A stretch of DNA of 64,000 nucleotides from Arcuatula senhousia (GCA_963971305.1 OZ020305.1:8093001-8157000), one strand, 5' to 3'. Numbered from the stretch's first letter, positions 11,786 to 26,293 are shown. The notes: generated by a model from the letters alone, not told the origin. Translations and numbers: made by a program.

Positions 11786-12626
11786 ATGACGTACTAGATT
11801 TTTCGAGCACGCTTGAAATATGATAAGCTACAATAAAACTATAAATAGTATATCGTTCAACTGTGTATCCCCTAATAGCTGAGATATAGTGCTAGAAAGT
11901 GCACCATCGCCAAAGCGCGTAGCGCGCAAGACCGCTCGGCATTTCACGATATCTTCTTTTTTCAACTTGTTTTTTTCGGGCCGCGACGACAAAAAATGAC
12001 GTCCTAGATTTTTCGAGCACGCTTGAAATATGATGTGCTACAATAAAATTATAAATAGTATATCGTTCAACTGTGTATCCCCTAATAGCTGAGATATAGT
12101 GCTAGAAAGTGCACCATCGCCAAAGCGCGTAGCCCGCAAGACCGCTCGGCATTTCACGATATCTTCTTTTTTCAACTTGTTTTTTTTCGGGCCGCGACGA
12201 CAAAAAATGACGTCCTAGATTTTTCGAGCACGCTTGAAATATGATGTGCTACAATAAAATTATAAATAGTATATCGTTCAACTGTGTATCCCCTAATAGC
12301 TGAGATATAGTGCTAGAAAGTGCACCATCGCCGAAGCGCGTAGCGCGCAAGACCGCTCGGCATTTCACGATATCTTCTTTTTTCAACTTGTTTTTTTCGG
12401 GCCGCGACGACAAAAAATGACGTCCTAGATTTTTCGAGCACGCTTGAAATATGATGTGCTACAATAAAACTATAAATAGTATATCGTTCAACTGTGTATC
12501 CCCTAATAGCTGAGATATAGTGCTAGAAAGTGCACCATCGCCGAAGCGCGTAGCGCGCAAGACCGCTCGGCATTTCACGATATCTTCTTTTTTCAACTTG
12601 TTTTTTTCGGGCCGCGACGACAAAAA

Positions 12627-12841
12627 ATGACGTCCTAGATTTTTCGAGCACGCTTGAAATATGATGTGCTACAATAAAACTATAAATAGTATATCGTTCA
12701 ACTGTGTATCCCCTAATAGCTGAGATATAGTGCTAGAAAGTGCACCATCGCCGAAGCGCGTAGCGCGCAAGCTAAGACTGCTCGGCATTTCACGATAGCT
12801 TCTTTTTTCAACTTGTTTTTTTCGGGCCGCGACGACAAAAA
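12627..12841 (+). repeat. 215-bp monomer with CTAAG insertion, copy 2
   Basis: Same 5-bp insertion, C-to-T change and GATAGC as the unit at 11571-11785. The unit after it (12842) begins with the GTACTAG variant but then continues into the GCGCTTAGCG block shared with 5884-6514. The junction of two separately duplicated blocks therefore lies near 12850-12965. Confidence 0.9.
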
Positions 12842-13472
12842 ATGACGTACTAGATTTTTCGAGCACGCTTGAAATATGATGTGCTACAATAAAACTATAA
12901 ATAGTATATCGTTCAACTGTGTATCCCCTAATAGCTGAGATATAGTGCTAGAAAGTGCACCATCGCCGAAGCGCTTAGCGCGCAAGACCGCTCGGCATTT
13001 CACGATATCTTCTTTTTTCAACTTGTTTTTTTTCGGGCCGCGACGACAAAAAATGACGTCCTAGATTTTTCGAGCACGCTTGAAATATGATGTGCTACAA
13101 TAAAACTATAAATAGTCTATCGTTCAACTGTGTATCCCCTAATAGCTGAGATATAGTGCTAGAAAATGCACCATCGCCGAAGCGCGTAGCGCGCAAGACC
13201 GCTCGGCATTTCACGATATCTTCTTTTTTCAACTTGTTCTTTTCGGGCCGCGACGACAAAAAATGACGTCCTAGATTTTTCGAGCACGCTTGAAATATGA
13301 TTTGCTACAATAAAACTATAAATAGTATATCGTTCAACTGTGTATCCCCTAATAGCTGAGATATAGTGCTAGAAAGTGCACCATCGCCGAAGCGCGTAGC
13401 GCGCAAGACCGCTCGGCATTTCACGATATCTTCTTTTTTCAACTTGTTTTTTTCGGGCCGCGACGACAAAAA
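12842..13472 (+). repeat. Three-monomer block, partner of 5884-6514
   Basis: Carries the same ordered variants as 5884-6514: GCGCTTAGCG with T8, then TAGTCTATCG with AGAAAATGC and GTTCTTTTCG, then GATTTGCTAC, with identical monomer lengths. After 13473 the two regions no longer share private variants. Confidence 0.85.
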
Positions 13473-16205
13473 ATGACGTCCTAGATTTTTCGAGCACGCT
13501 TGAAATATGATGTGCTACAATAAAACTATAAATAGTATATCGTTCAACTGTGTATCCCCTAATAGCTGAGATATAGTGCTAGAAAGTGCACCATCGCCGA
13601 AGCGCGTAGCGCGCAAGACCGCTCGGCATTTCACGATATCTTCTTTTTTCAACTTGTTTTTTTCGGGCCGCGACGACAAAAAATGACGTCCTAGATTTTT
13701 CGAGCACGCTTGAAATATGATGTGCTACAATAAAACTATAAATAGTATATCGTTCAACTGTGTATCCCCTAATAGCTGAGATATAGTGCTAGAAAGTGCA
13801 CCATCGCCGAAGCGCGTAGCGCGCAAAACCGCTCGGCATTTCACGATATCTTCTTTTTTCAACTTGTTTTTTTCGGGCCGCGACGACAAAAAATGACGTC
13901 CTAGATTTTTCGAGCACGCTTGAAATATGATGTGCTACAATAAAACTATAAATAGTATATCGTTCAACTGTGTATCCCCTAATAGCTGAGATATAGTGCT
14001 AGAAAGTGCACCATCGCCGAAGCGCGTAGCGCGCAAGACCGCTCGGCATTTCACGACATCTTCTTTTTTCAACTTGTTTTTTTCGGGCCGCGACGACAAA
14101 AAATGACGTCCTAGATTTTTCGAGCACGCTTGAAATATGATGTGCTACAATAAAACTATAAATAGTATATCGTTCAACTGTGTATCCCCTAATAGCTGAG
14201 ATATAGTGCTAGAAAGTGCACCATCGCCGAAGCGCGTAGCGCGCAAGACCGCTCGGCATTTCACGATATCTTCTTTTTTCAACTTGTTTTTTTCGGGCCG
14301 CGACGACAAAAAATGACGTCCTAGATTTTTCGAGCACGCTTGAAATATGATGTGCTACAATAAAACTATAAATAGTATATCGTTCAACTGTGTATCCCCT
14401 AATAGCTGAGATATAGTGCTAGAAAGTGCACCATCGCCGAAGCGCGTAGCGCGCAAGATCGCTCGGCATTTCACGATATCTTCTTTTTTCAACTTGTTTT
14501 TTTCGGGCCGCGACGACAAAAAATGACGTCCTAGATTTTTCGAGCACTCTTGAAATATGATGTGCTACAATAAAACTATAAATAGTATATCGTTCAACTG
14601 TGTATCCCCTAATAGCTGAGATATAGTGCTAGAAAGTGCACCATCGCCGAAGCGCGTAGCGCGCAAGACCGCTCGGCATTTCACGATATCTTCTTTTTTC
14701 AACTTGTTTTTTTTCGGGCCGCGACGACAAAAAATGACGTCCTAGATTTTTCGAGCACGCTTGAAATATGATGTGCTACAATAAAACTATAAATAGTATA
14801 TCGTTCAACTGTGTATCCCCTAATAGCTGAGATATAGTGCTAGAAAGTGCACCATCGCCGAAGCGCGTAGCGCGCAAGACCGCTCGGCATTTCACGATAT
14901 CTTCTTTTTTCAACTTGTTTTTTTCGGGCCGCGACGACAAAAAATGACGTCCTAGATTTTTCGAGCAAGCTTGAAATATGATGTGCTACAATAAAACTAT
15001 AAATAGTATATCGTTCAACTGTGTATCCCCTAATAGCTGAGATATAGTGCTAGAAAGTGCACCATCGCCAAAGCGCGTAGCGCGCAAGACCGCTCGGCAT
15101 TTCACGATATCTTCTTTTTTTAACTTGTTTTTTTTCGGGCCGCGACGACAAAAAATGACGTCCTAGATTTTTCGAGCACGCTTGAAATATGATGTGCTAC
15201 AATAAAATTATAAATAGTATATCGTTCAACTGTGTATCCCCTAATAGCTGAGATATAGTGCTAGAAAGTGCACCATCGCCGAAGCGCGTAGCGCGCAAGA
15301 CCGCTCGGCATTTCACGATATCTTCTTTTTTCAACTTGTTTTTTTCGGGCCGCGACGACAAAAAATGACGTCCTAGATTTTTCGAGCACGCTTGAAATAT
15401 GATGTGCTACAATAAAACTATAAATAGTATATCGTTCAACTGTGTATCCCCTAATAGCTGAGATATAGTGCTAGAAAGTGCACCATCGCCGAAGCGCGTA
15501 GCGCGCAAGACTGCTCGGCATTTCACGATAGCTTCTTTTTTCAACTTGTTTTTTTCGGGCCGCGACGACAAAAAATGACGTCCTAGATTTTTCGAGCACG
15601 CTTGAAATATGATGTGCTACAATAAAACTATAAATAGTATATCATTCAACTGTGTATCCCCTAATAGCTGAGATATAGTGCTAGAAAGTGCACCATCGCC
15701 AAAGCGCGTAGCGCGCAAGACCGCTCGGCATTTCACGATATCTTCTTTTTTCAACTTGTTTTTTTTCGGGCCGCGACGACAAAAAATGACGTCTTAGATT
15801 TTTCGAGCACGCTTGAAATATGATGTGCTACAATAAAATTATAAATAGTATATCGTTCAACTGTGTATCCCCTAATAGCTGAGATATAGTGCTAGAAAGT
15901 GCACCATCGCCGAAGCGCGTAGCGCGCAAGACCGCTCGGCATTTCACGATATCTTCTTTTTTCAACTTGTTTGTTTCGGGCCGCGACGACAAAAAATGAC
16001 GTCCTAGATTTTTCGAGCACGCTTGAAATATGATGTGCTACAATAAAACTATAAATAGTATATCGTTCAACTGTGTATCCCCTAATAGCTGAGATATAGT
16101 GCTAGAAAGTGCACCATCGCCGAAGCGCGTAGCGCGCAAGACCGCTCGGCATTTCACGATAGCTTCTTTTTTCAACTTGTTTTTTTCGGGCCGCGACGAC
16201 AAAAA

Positions 16206-17885
16206 ATGACGTCCTAGATTTTTCGAGCACGCTTGAAATATGATGTGCTACAATAAAACTATAAATAGTATATCGTTCAACTGTGTATCCCCTAATAGCT
16301 GAGATATAGTGCTAGAAAGTGCACCATCGCCGAAGCGCGTAGCGCGCAAAACCGCTCGGCATTTCACGATATCTTCTTTTTTCAACTTGTATTTTTCGGG
16401 CCGCGACGACAAAAAATGACGTCCTAGATTTTTCGAGCACGCTTGAAATATGATGTGCTACAATAAAACTATAAATAGTATATCGTTCAACTGTGTATCC
16501 CCTAATAGCTGAGATATAGTGCTAGAAAGTGCACCATCGCCGAAGCGCGTAGCGCGCAAGACCGCTCGGCATTTCACGATATCTTCTTTTTTCAACTTGT
16601 TTTTTTCGGGCCGCGACGACAAAAAATGACGTCCTAGATTTTTCGAGCACGCTTGAAATATGATGTGCTACAATAAAACTATAAATAGTATATCGTTCAA
16701 CTGTGTATCCCCTAATAGCTGAGATATAGTGCTAGAAAGTGCACCATCGCCGAAGCGCGTAGCGCGCAAGACCGCTCGGCATTTCACGATATCTTCTTTT
16801 TTCAACTTGTTTTTTTCGGGCCGCGACGACAAAAAATGACGTCCTAGATTTTTCGAGCACGCTTGAAATATGATGTGCTACAATAAAACTATAAATAGTA
16901 TATCGTTCAACTGTGTATCCCCTAATAGCTGAGATATAGTGCTAGAAAGTGCACCATCGCCGAAGCGCATAGCGCGCAAGATCGCTCGGCATTTCACGAT
17001 ATCTTCTTTTTTCAACTTGTTTTTTTCGGGCCGCGACGACAAAAAATGGCGTCCTAGATTTTTCGAGCACGCTTGAAATATGATGTGCTACAATAAAACT
17101 ATAAATAGTATATCGTTCAACTGTGTATCCCCTAATAGCTGAGATATAGTGCTAGAAAGTGCACCATCGCCGAAGCGCGTAGCGCGCAAAACCGCTCGGC
17201 ATTTCACGATATCTTCTTTTTTCAACTTGTATTTTTCGGGCCGCGACGACAAAAAATGACGTCCTAGATTTTTTGAGCACGCTTGAAATATGATGTGCTA
17301 CAATAAAACTATAAATAGTATATCGTTCAACTGTGTATCCCCTAATAGCTGAGATATAGTGCTAGAAAGTGCACCATCGCCGAAGCGCGTAGCGCGCAAG
17401 ACCGCTCGGCATTTCACGATATCTTCTTTTTTCAACTTGTTTTTTTCGGGCCGCGACGACAAAAAATGACGTCCTAGATTTTTCGAGCACGCTTGAAATA
17501 TGATGTGCTACAATAAAACTATAAATAGTATATCGTTCAACTGTGTATCCCCTAATAGCTGAGATATAGTGCTAGAAAGTGCACCATCGCCGAAGCGCGT
17601 AGCGCGCAAGACCGCTCGGCATTTCACGATATCTTCTTTTTTCAACTTGTTTTTTTCGGGCCGCGACGACAAAAAATGACGTCCTAGATTTTTCGAGCAC
17701 GCTTGAAATATGATGTGCTACAATAAAACTATAAATAGTATATCGTTCAACTGTGTATCCCCTAATAGCTGAGCTATAGTGCTAGAAAGTGCACCATCGC
17801 CGAAGCGCATAGCGCGCAAGATCGCTCGGCATTTCACGATATCTTCTTTTTTCAACTTGTTTTTTTCGGGCCGCGACGACAAAAA
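16206..17885 (+). repeat. 4-monomer block duplicated in tandem (2 x 840 bp)
   Basis: 16206-17045 and 17046-17885 share the chain: unit 1 with GCAAAACCG and CTTGTATTTTTCGG, two ordinary units, then unit 4 with GCGCATAGCG and CAAGATCGC. Aligned line by line I count three differences in 840 bp: ATGGCGTCC at 17046, TTTTTTGAG near 17271, and GAGCTATAG near 17772. This 4-mer has the same length as that at 633-3152 but a different variant set, so the two arose independently. Confidence 0.9.
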
Positions 17886-20407
17886 ATGACGTCCTAGATT
17901 TTTCGAGCACGCTTGAAATATGATGTGCTACAATAAAACTATAAATAGTATATCGTTCAATTGTGTATCCCCTAATAGCTGAGAAATAGTGCTAGAAAGT
18001 GCACCATCGCCGAAGCGCGTAGCGCGCAAGACCGCTCGGCATTTCACGATATCTTCTTTTTTTCAACTTGTTTTTTTCGGGCCGCGACGACAAAAAATGA
18101 CGTCCTAGATTTTTCGAGCACGCTTGAAATATGATGTGCTACAATAAAACTATAAATAGTATATCGTTCAACTGTGTATCCCCTAATAGCTGAGATATAG
18201 TGCTAGAAAGTGCACCATCGCCGAAGCGCGTAGCGCGCAAGACCGCTCGGCATTTCACGATATCTTCTTTTTTCAACTTGTTTTTTTCGGGCCGCGACGA
18301 CAAAAAATGACGTCCTAGATTTTTCGAGCACGCTTGAAATATGATGTGCTACAATAAAACTATAAATAGTATATCGTTCAACTGTGTATCCCCTAATAGC
18401 TGAGATATAGTGCTAGAAAGTGCACCATCGCCAAAGCGCGTAGCGCGCAAGACTGCTCGGAATTTCACGATAGCTTCTTTTTTCAACTTGTTTTTTTCGG
18501 GCCGCGACGACAAAAAATGACGTCCTAGATTTTTCGAGCACGCTTGAAATATGATGTGCTACAATAAAACTATAAATAGTATATCGTTCAACTGTGTATC
18601 CCCTAATAGCTGAGATATAGTGCTAGAAAGTGCACCATCGCCAAAGCGCGTAGCGCGCAAGACCGCTCGGCATTTCACGATATCTTCTTTTTTCAACTTG
18701 TTTTTTTCGGGCCGCGACGACAAAAAATGACGTCCTAGATTTTTCGAGCACGCTTGAAATATGATGTGCTACAATAAAACTATAAATAGTATATCGTTCA
18801 ACTGTGTATCCCATAATAGCTGAGATATAGTGCTAGAAAGTGCACCATCGCCAAAGCGCGTAGCCCGCAAGACCGCTCGGCATTTCACGATATCTTCTTT
18901 TTTCAAGTTGTTTTTTTTCGGGCCGCGACGACAAAAAATGACGTCCTAGATTTTTTGAGCACGCTTGAAATATGATGTGCTACAATAAAATTATAAATAG
19001 TATATCGTTCAACTGTGTATCCCCTAATAGCTGAGATATAGTGTTAGAAAGTGCACCATCGCCGAAGCGCGTAGCGGGCAAGACCGCTCGGCATTTCACG
19101 ATATCTTCTTTTTTCAACTTGTTTTTTTCGGGCCGCGATGACAAAAAATGACGTCCTAGATTTTTCGAGCACGCTTGAAATATGATGTGCTACAATAAAA
19201 CTATAAATAGTATATCGTTCAACTGTGTATCCCCTAATAGCTGAGATATAGTGCTAGAAAGTGCACCATTGCCAAAGCGCGTAGCGCGCACGACCACTCG
19301 GCATTTCACGATATCTTCTTTTTTCAACTTGTTTTTTTCGGGCCGCGACGACAAAAAATGACGTCCTAGATTTTTCGAGCACGCTTGAAATATGATGTGC
19401 TACAATAAAACTATAAATAGTATATCGTTCAACTGTGTATCCCCTAATAGCTGAGATATAGTGCTAGAAAGTGCACCATCGCCGAAGCGCGTAGCGCGCA
19501 AGACCGCTCGGCATTTCACGATATCTTCTTTTTTCAACTTGTTTTTTTCGGGCCGCGACGACAAAAAATGACGTCCTAGATTTTTCGAGCACACTTGAAA
19601 TATGATGTGCTACAATAAAACTATAAATAGTATATCGTTCAACTGTGTATCCCCTAATAGCTGAGATATAGTGCTAGAAAGTGCACCATCGCCGAAGCGC
19701 ATAGCGCGCAAGACCGCTCGGCATTTCACGATATCTTCTTTTTTCAACTTGTTTTTTTCGGGCCGCGACGACAAAAAATGACGTCCTAGATTTTTCGAGC
19801 ACGCTTGAAATATGATGTGCTACAATAAAACTATAAATAGTATATCGTTCAACTGTGTATCCCCTAATAGCTGAGATATAGTGCTAGAAAGTGCACCATC
19901 GCCGAAGCGCGTAGTGCGCAAGACCGCTCGGCATTTCACGATATCTTCTTTTTTCAACTTGTTTTTTTCGGGCCGCGACGACAAAAAATGACGTCCTAGA
20001 TTTTTCGAGCACGCTTGAAATATGATGTGCTACAATAAAACTATAAATAGTATATCGTTCAACTGTGTATCCCCTAATAGCTGAGATATAGTGCTAGAAA
20101 GTGCACCATCGCCGAAGCGCGTAGCGCGCAAGACCGCTCGGCATTTCACGATATCTTCTTTATTCAACTTGTTTTTTTCGGGCCGCGACGACAAAAAATG
20201 ACGTCCTAGATTTTTCGAGCACGCTTGAAATATGATGTGCTACAATAAAACTATAAATAGTATATCGTTCAACTGTGTATCCCCTAATAGCTGAGATATA
20301 GTGCTAGAAAGTGCACCATCGCCGAAGCGCGTAGCGCGCAAGACCGCTCGGCATTTCACGATATCTTCTTTTTTCAACTTGTTTTTTTCGGGCCGCGACG
20401 ACAAAAA
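17886..20407 (+). repeat. Mixed monomers between two ordered domains
   Basis: Twelve units with changing variants: CGCCAAAG with GACTGCTCGG and AATTTCACG (18304 unit), CCCATAATAG (18724), TAGCCCGC, TTTTTTGAG and ATAAAATTAT around 18.9-19.0 kb, a CATTGCC plus ACCACTCGG unit near 19150, then GCGCATAGCG, GTAGTGCGC and CTTTATTCAAC units leading into the long-T family. No higher-order period is apparent. Confidence 0.75.
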
Positions 20408-23400
20408 ATGACGTCCTAGATTTTTCGAGCACGCTTGAAATATGATGTGCTACAATAAAACTATAAATAGTATATCGTTCAACTGTGTATCCCCTAATAG
20501 CTGAGATATAGTGCTAGAAAGTGCACCATCGCCGAAGCGCGTAGCGCGCAAGACCGCTCGGCATTTCACGATATCTTCTTTTTTCAACTTGTTTTTTTTT
20601 CGGGCCGCGACGACAAAAAATGACGTCCTAGATTTTTCGAGCACGCTTGAAATATGATGTGCTACAATAAAACTATAAATAGTATATCGTTCAACTGTGT
20701 ATCCCCTAATAGCTGAGATATAGTGCTAGAAAATGCACCATCGCCGAAGCGCGTAGCGCGCAAGACCGCTCGGCATTTCAAAATATCTTCTTTTTTCAAC
20801 TTGTTTTTTTCGGGCCGCGACGACAAAAAATGACGTCCTAGATTTTTTGAGCACGCTTGAAATATGATGTGCTACAATAAAACTATAAATAGTATATCGT
20901 TCAACTATGTATCCCCTAATAGCTGAGATATAGTGCTAGAAAGTGCACCATCGCCGAAGCGCGTAGCGCGCAAGACCGCTCGGCATTTCACGATATCTTC
21001 TTTTTTCAACTTGTTTTTTTTCGGGCCGCGACGTCAAAAAATGACGTCCTAGATTTTTCGAGCACGCTTGAAATATGATGTGCTACAATAAAACTATAAA
21101 AAGTATATCGTTCAACTGTGTATCCCCTAATAGCTGAGATATAGTGCTAGAAAGTGCACCATCGCCGAAGCGCGTAGCGCGCAAGACCGCTCGGCATTTC
21201 ACGATATCTTCTTTTTTCAACTTGTTTTTTTCGGGCCGCGACGACAAAAAATGACGTCCTAGATTTTTCGAGCACGCTTGAAATATGATGTGCTACAATA
21301 AAACTATAAATAGTATATCGTTCAACTGTGTATCCCCTAATAGCTGAGATATAGTGCTAGAAAGTGCACCATCGCCGAAGCGCATAGCGCGCAAGACCGC
21401 TCGGCATTTCACGATATCTTCTTTTTTCAACTTGTTTTTTTCGGGCCGCGACGACAAAAAATGACGTCCTAGATTTTTCGAGCACGCTTGAAATATGATG
21501 TGCTACAATAAAACTATAAATAGTATATCGTTCAACTGTGTATCCCCTAATAGCTGAGATATAGTGCTAGAAAATGCACCATCGCCGAAGCGCGTAGCGC
21601 GCAAGACCGCTCGGCATTTCACGATATCTTCTTTTTTCAACTTGTTTTTTTCGGGCCGCGACGACAAAAAATGACGTCCTAGATTTTTCGAGCACGCTTG
21701 AAATATGATGTGCTACAATAAAACTATAAATAGTATATCGTTCAACTGTGTATCCCCTAATAGCTGAGATATAGTGCTAGAAAGTGCACCATCGCCGAAG
21801 CGCGTAGTGCGCAAGACCGCTCGGCATTTCACGATATCTTCTTTTTTCAACTTGTTTTTTTCGGGCCGCGACGACAAAAAATGACGTCCTAGATTTTTCG
21901 AGCACGCTTGAAATATGATGTGCTACAATAAAACTATAAATAGTATATCGTTCAACATGTATCCCCTAATAGCTGAGATATAGTGCTAGAAAGTGCACCA
22001 TCGCCGAAGCGCGTAGCGCGCAAGACCGCTCGGCATTTCACGATATCTTCTTTTTTCAACTTGTTTTTTTCGGGCCGCGACGACAAAAAATGACGTCCTA
22101 GATTTTTCGAGCACGCTTGAAATATGATGTGCTACAATAAAACTATAAATAGTATATCGTTCAACTGTGTATCCCCTAATAGCTGAGATATAGTGCTAGA
22201 AAGTGCACCATCGCCGAAGCGCGTAGCGCGCAAGACCGCTCGGCATTTCACGATATCTTCTTTATTTAACTTGTTTTTTTCGGGCCGCGACGACAAAAAA
22301 TGACGTCCTAGATTTTTCGAGCACGCTTGAAATATGATGTGCTACAATAAAACTATAAATAGTATATCGTTCAACTGTGTATCCCCTAATAGCTGAGATA
22401 TAGTGCTAGAAAGTGCACCATCGCCGAAGCGCGTAGCGCGCAAGACCGCTCGGCATTTCACGATATCTTCTTTTTTCAACTTGTTTTTTTCGGGCCGCGA
22501 CGACAAAAAATGACGTCCTAGATTTTTCGAGCACGCTTGAAATATGATGTGCTACAATAAAACTATAAATAGTATATCGTTCAACTGTGTATCCCCTAAT
22601 AGCTGAGATATAGTGCTAGAAAGTGCACCATCGCCGAAGCGCGTAGCGCGCAAGACCGCTCGGCATTTCACGATATCTTCTTTTTTCAACTTGTTTTTTT
22701 TTCGGGCCGCGACGACAAAAAATGACGTCCTAGATTTTTCGAGCACGCTTGAAATATGATGTGCTACAATAAAACTATAAATAGTATATCGTTCAACTGT
22801 GTATCCCCTAATAGCTGAGATATAGTGCTAGAAAATGCACCATCGCCGAAGCGCGTAGCGCGCAAGACCGCTCGGCATTTCAAGATATCTTCTTTTTTCA
22901 ACTTGTTTTTTTCGGGCCGCGACGACAAAAAATGACGTCCTAGATTTTTCGAGCACGCTTGAAATATGATGTGCTACAATAAAACTATAAATAGTATATC
23001 GTTCAACTGTGTATCCCCTAATAGCTGAGATATAGTGCTAGAAAGTGCACCATCGCCGAAGCGCGTAGCGCGCAAGACCGCTCGGCATTTCACGATATCT
23101 TCTTTTTTCAACTTGTTTTTTTCGGGCCGCGACGACAAAAAATGACGTCCTAGATTTTTCGAGCACGCTTGAAATATGATGTGCTACAATAAAACTATAA
23201 ATAGTATATCGTTCAACTGTGTATCCCCTAATAGCTGAGATATAGTGCTAGAAAGTGCACGATCGCCGAAGCGCGTAGCGCGCAAGACCGCTCGGCATTT
23301 CACGATATCTTCTTTTTTCAACTTGTTTTTTTCGGGCCGCGACGGCAAAAAATGACGTCCTAGATTTTTCGAGCACGCTTGAAATATGATGTGCTACAAT

Positions 23401-25033
23401 AAAACTATAAATAGTATATCGTTCAACTGTGTATCCCCTAATAGCTGAGATATAGTGCTAGAAAGTGCACCATCGCCGAAGCGCGTAGCGCGCAAGACCG
23501 CTCGGCATTTCACGATATCTTCTTTTTTCAACTTGTTTTTTTCGGGCCGCGACGACAAAAAATGACGTCCTAGATTTTTCGAGCACGCTTGAAATATGAT
23601 GTGCTACAATAAAACTATAAATAGTATATCGTTCAACTGTGTATCCCCTAATAGCTGAGATATAGTGCTAGAAAGTGCACCATCGCCGAAGCGCGTAGCG
23701 CGCAAGACCGCTCGGCATTTCACGATATCTTCTTTTTTCAACTTGTTTTTTTCGGGCCGCGACGACAAAAAATGACGTCCTAGATTTTTCGAGCACGCTT
23801 GAAATATGATGTGCTACAATAAAACTATAAATAGTATATCGTTCAGCTGTGTATCCCCTAATAGCTGAGATATAGTGCTAGAAAGTGCACCATCGCCGAA
23901 GCGCGTAGCGCGCAAGACCGCTCGGCATTTCACGATATCTTCTTTTTTCAACTTGTTTTTTTCGGGCCGCGACGACAAAAAATGACGTCCTAGATTTTTC
24001 GAGCACGCTTGAAATATGATGTGCTACAATAAAACTATAAATAGTATATCGTTCAACTGTGTATCCCCTAATAGCTGAGATATAGTGCTAGAAAGTGCAC
24101 CATCGCCGAAGCGCGTAGCGCGCAAGACCGCTCGGCATTTCACGATATCTTCTTTATTCAACTTGTTTTTTTCGGGCCGCGACGACAAAAAATGACGTCC
24201 TAGATTTTTCGAGCACGCTTGAAATATGATGTGCTACAATAAAACTATAAATAGTATATCGTTCAACTGTGTATCCCCTAATAGCTGAGATATAGTGCTA
24301 GAAAGTGCACCATCGCCGAAGCGCGTAGCGCGCAAGACCGCTCGGCATTTCACGATATCTTCTTTTTTCAACTTGTTTTTTTCGGGCCGCGACGACAAAA
24401 AATGACGTCCTAGATTTTTCGAGCACGCTTGAAATATGATGTGCTACAATAAAACTATAAATAGTATATCGTTCAACTGTGTATCCCCTAATAGCTGAGA
24501 TATAGTGCTAGAAAGTGCACCATCGCCGAAGCGCGTAGCGCGCAAGACCGCTCGGCATTTCACGATATCTTCTTTTTTCAACTTGTTTTTTTTTCGGGCC
24601 GCGACGACAAAAAATGACGTCCTAGATTTTTCGAGCACGCTTGAAATATGATGTGCTACAATAAAACTATAAATAGTATATCGTTCAACTGTGTATCCCC
24701 TAATAGCTGAGATATAGTGCTAGAAAATGCACCATCGCCGAAGCGCGTAGCGCGCAAGACCGCTCGGCATTTCAAGATATCTTCTTTTTTCAACTTGTTT
24801 TTTTCGGGCCGCGACGACAAAAAATGACGTCCTAGATTTTTCGAGCACGCTTGAAATATGATGTGCTACAATAAAACTATAAATAGTATATCGTTCAACT
24901 GTGTATCCCCTAATAGCTGAGATATAGTGCTAGAAAGTGCACCATCGCCGAAGCGCGTAGCGCGCAAGACCGCTCGGCATTTCACGATATCTTCTTTTTT
25001 CAACTTGTTTTTTTCGGGCCGCGACGACAAAAA

Positions 25034-26293
25034 ATTACGTCCTAGATTTTTCGAGCACGCTTGAAATATGATGTGCTACAATAAAACTATAAATAGTATA
25101 TCGTTCAACTGTGTATCCCCTAATAGCTGAGATATAGTGCTAGAAAGTGCACGATCGCCGAAGCGCGTAGCGCGCAAGACCGCTCGGCATTTCACGATAT
25201 CTTCTTTTTTCAACTTGTTTTTTTCGGGCCGCGACGGCAAAAAATGACGTCCTAGATTTTTCGAGCACGCTTGAAATATGATGTGCTACAATAAAACTAT
25301 AAATAGTATATCGTTCAACTGTGTATCCCCTAATAGCTGAGATATAGTGCTAGAAAGTGCACCATCGCCGAAGCGCGTAGCGCGCAAGACCGCTCGGCAT
25401 TTCACGAAATCTTCTTTTTTCAACTTGTTTTTTTCGGGCCGCGACGACAAAAAATGACGTCCTAGATTTTTCGAGCACGCTTGAAATATGATGTGCTACA
25501 ATAAAACTATAAATAGTATATCGTTCAACTGTGTATCCCCTAATAGCTGAGATATAGTGCTAGAAAGTGCACCATCGCCGAAGCGCGTAGCGCGCAAGAC
25601 CGCTCGGCATTTCACGATATCTTCTTTTTTCAACTTGTTTTTTTCGGGCCGCGACGACAAAAAATGACGTCCTAGATTTTTCGAGCACGCTTGAAATATG
25701 ATGTGCTACAATAAAACTATAAATAGTATATCGTTCAACTGTGTATCCCCTAATAGCTGAGATATAGTGCTAGATAGTGCACCATCGCCAAAGCGCGTAG
25801 CGCGCAAGACCGCTCGACATTTCACGATATCTTCTTTTTTCAACTTGTTTTTTTCGGGCCGCGACGACAAAAAATGACGTCCTAGATTTTTCGAGCACGC
25901 TTGAAATATGATGTGCTACAATAAAATTATAAATAGTATATCGTTCAACTGTGTATCCCCTAATAGCTGAGATATAGTGCTAGAAAGTGCACCATCGCCG
26001 AAGCGCGTAGCGCGCAAGACCGCTCGGCATTTCACGATATCTTCTTTTTTCAACTTGTTTTTTTCGGGCCGCGACGACAAAAAATGACGTCCTAGATTTT
26101 TCGAGCACGCTTGAAATATGATGTGCTACAATAAAACTATAAATAGTATATCGTTCAACTGTGTATCCCCTAATAGCTGAGATATAGTGCTAGAAAGTGC
26201 ACCATCGCCGAAGCGCGTAGCGCGCAAGACCGCTCGGCATTTCACGATATCTTCTTTTTTCAACTTGTTTTTTTCGGGCCGCAACGACAAAAA
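25034..26293 (+). repeat. Six-monomer block, copy 1 (partner 29658-30916)
   Basis: Ordered markers are: GATCGCC/GACGGC unit; CACGAAATC unit (25244); ordinary unit; GCTAGATAGTGC plus CGCCAAAG unit (25664); ATAAAATTAT unit (25874); unit ending GGGCCGCAACG (26084). The next unit (26294) again has GATCGCC/GACGGC. The same series occurs 4624 bp downstream. Private differences include AAAATTACG at its start and CTCGACATT near 25815. It links this domain to the next, because the TAGATAG and AAAATTAT pair opens every copy of the 9-mer HOR after 31547. Confidence 0.85.

Larger units (their letters stand above)
9889..16205 (+). repeat. Mixed monomers; early members of the CCAAAG / AAAATTAT types
   Basis: About 30 units of irregular order. 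Types that later build the 9-mer HOR at 31.5-42 kb appear here in isolation: CGCCAAAG units, ATAAAATTAT units, TAGCCCGC units (12.1 kb), and a GACTGCTCGG plus GATAGC unit (15.4-15.6 kb). This suggests the ordered HOR was assembled from variants already dispersed in the array, although the direction of copying cannot be told from the sequence alone. Confidence 0.75.
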
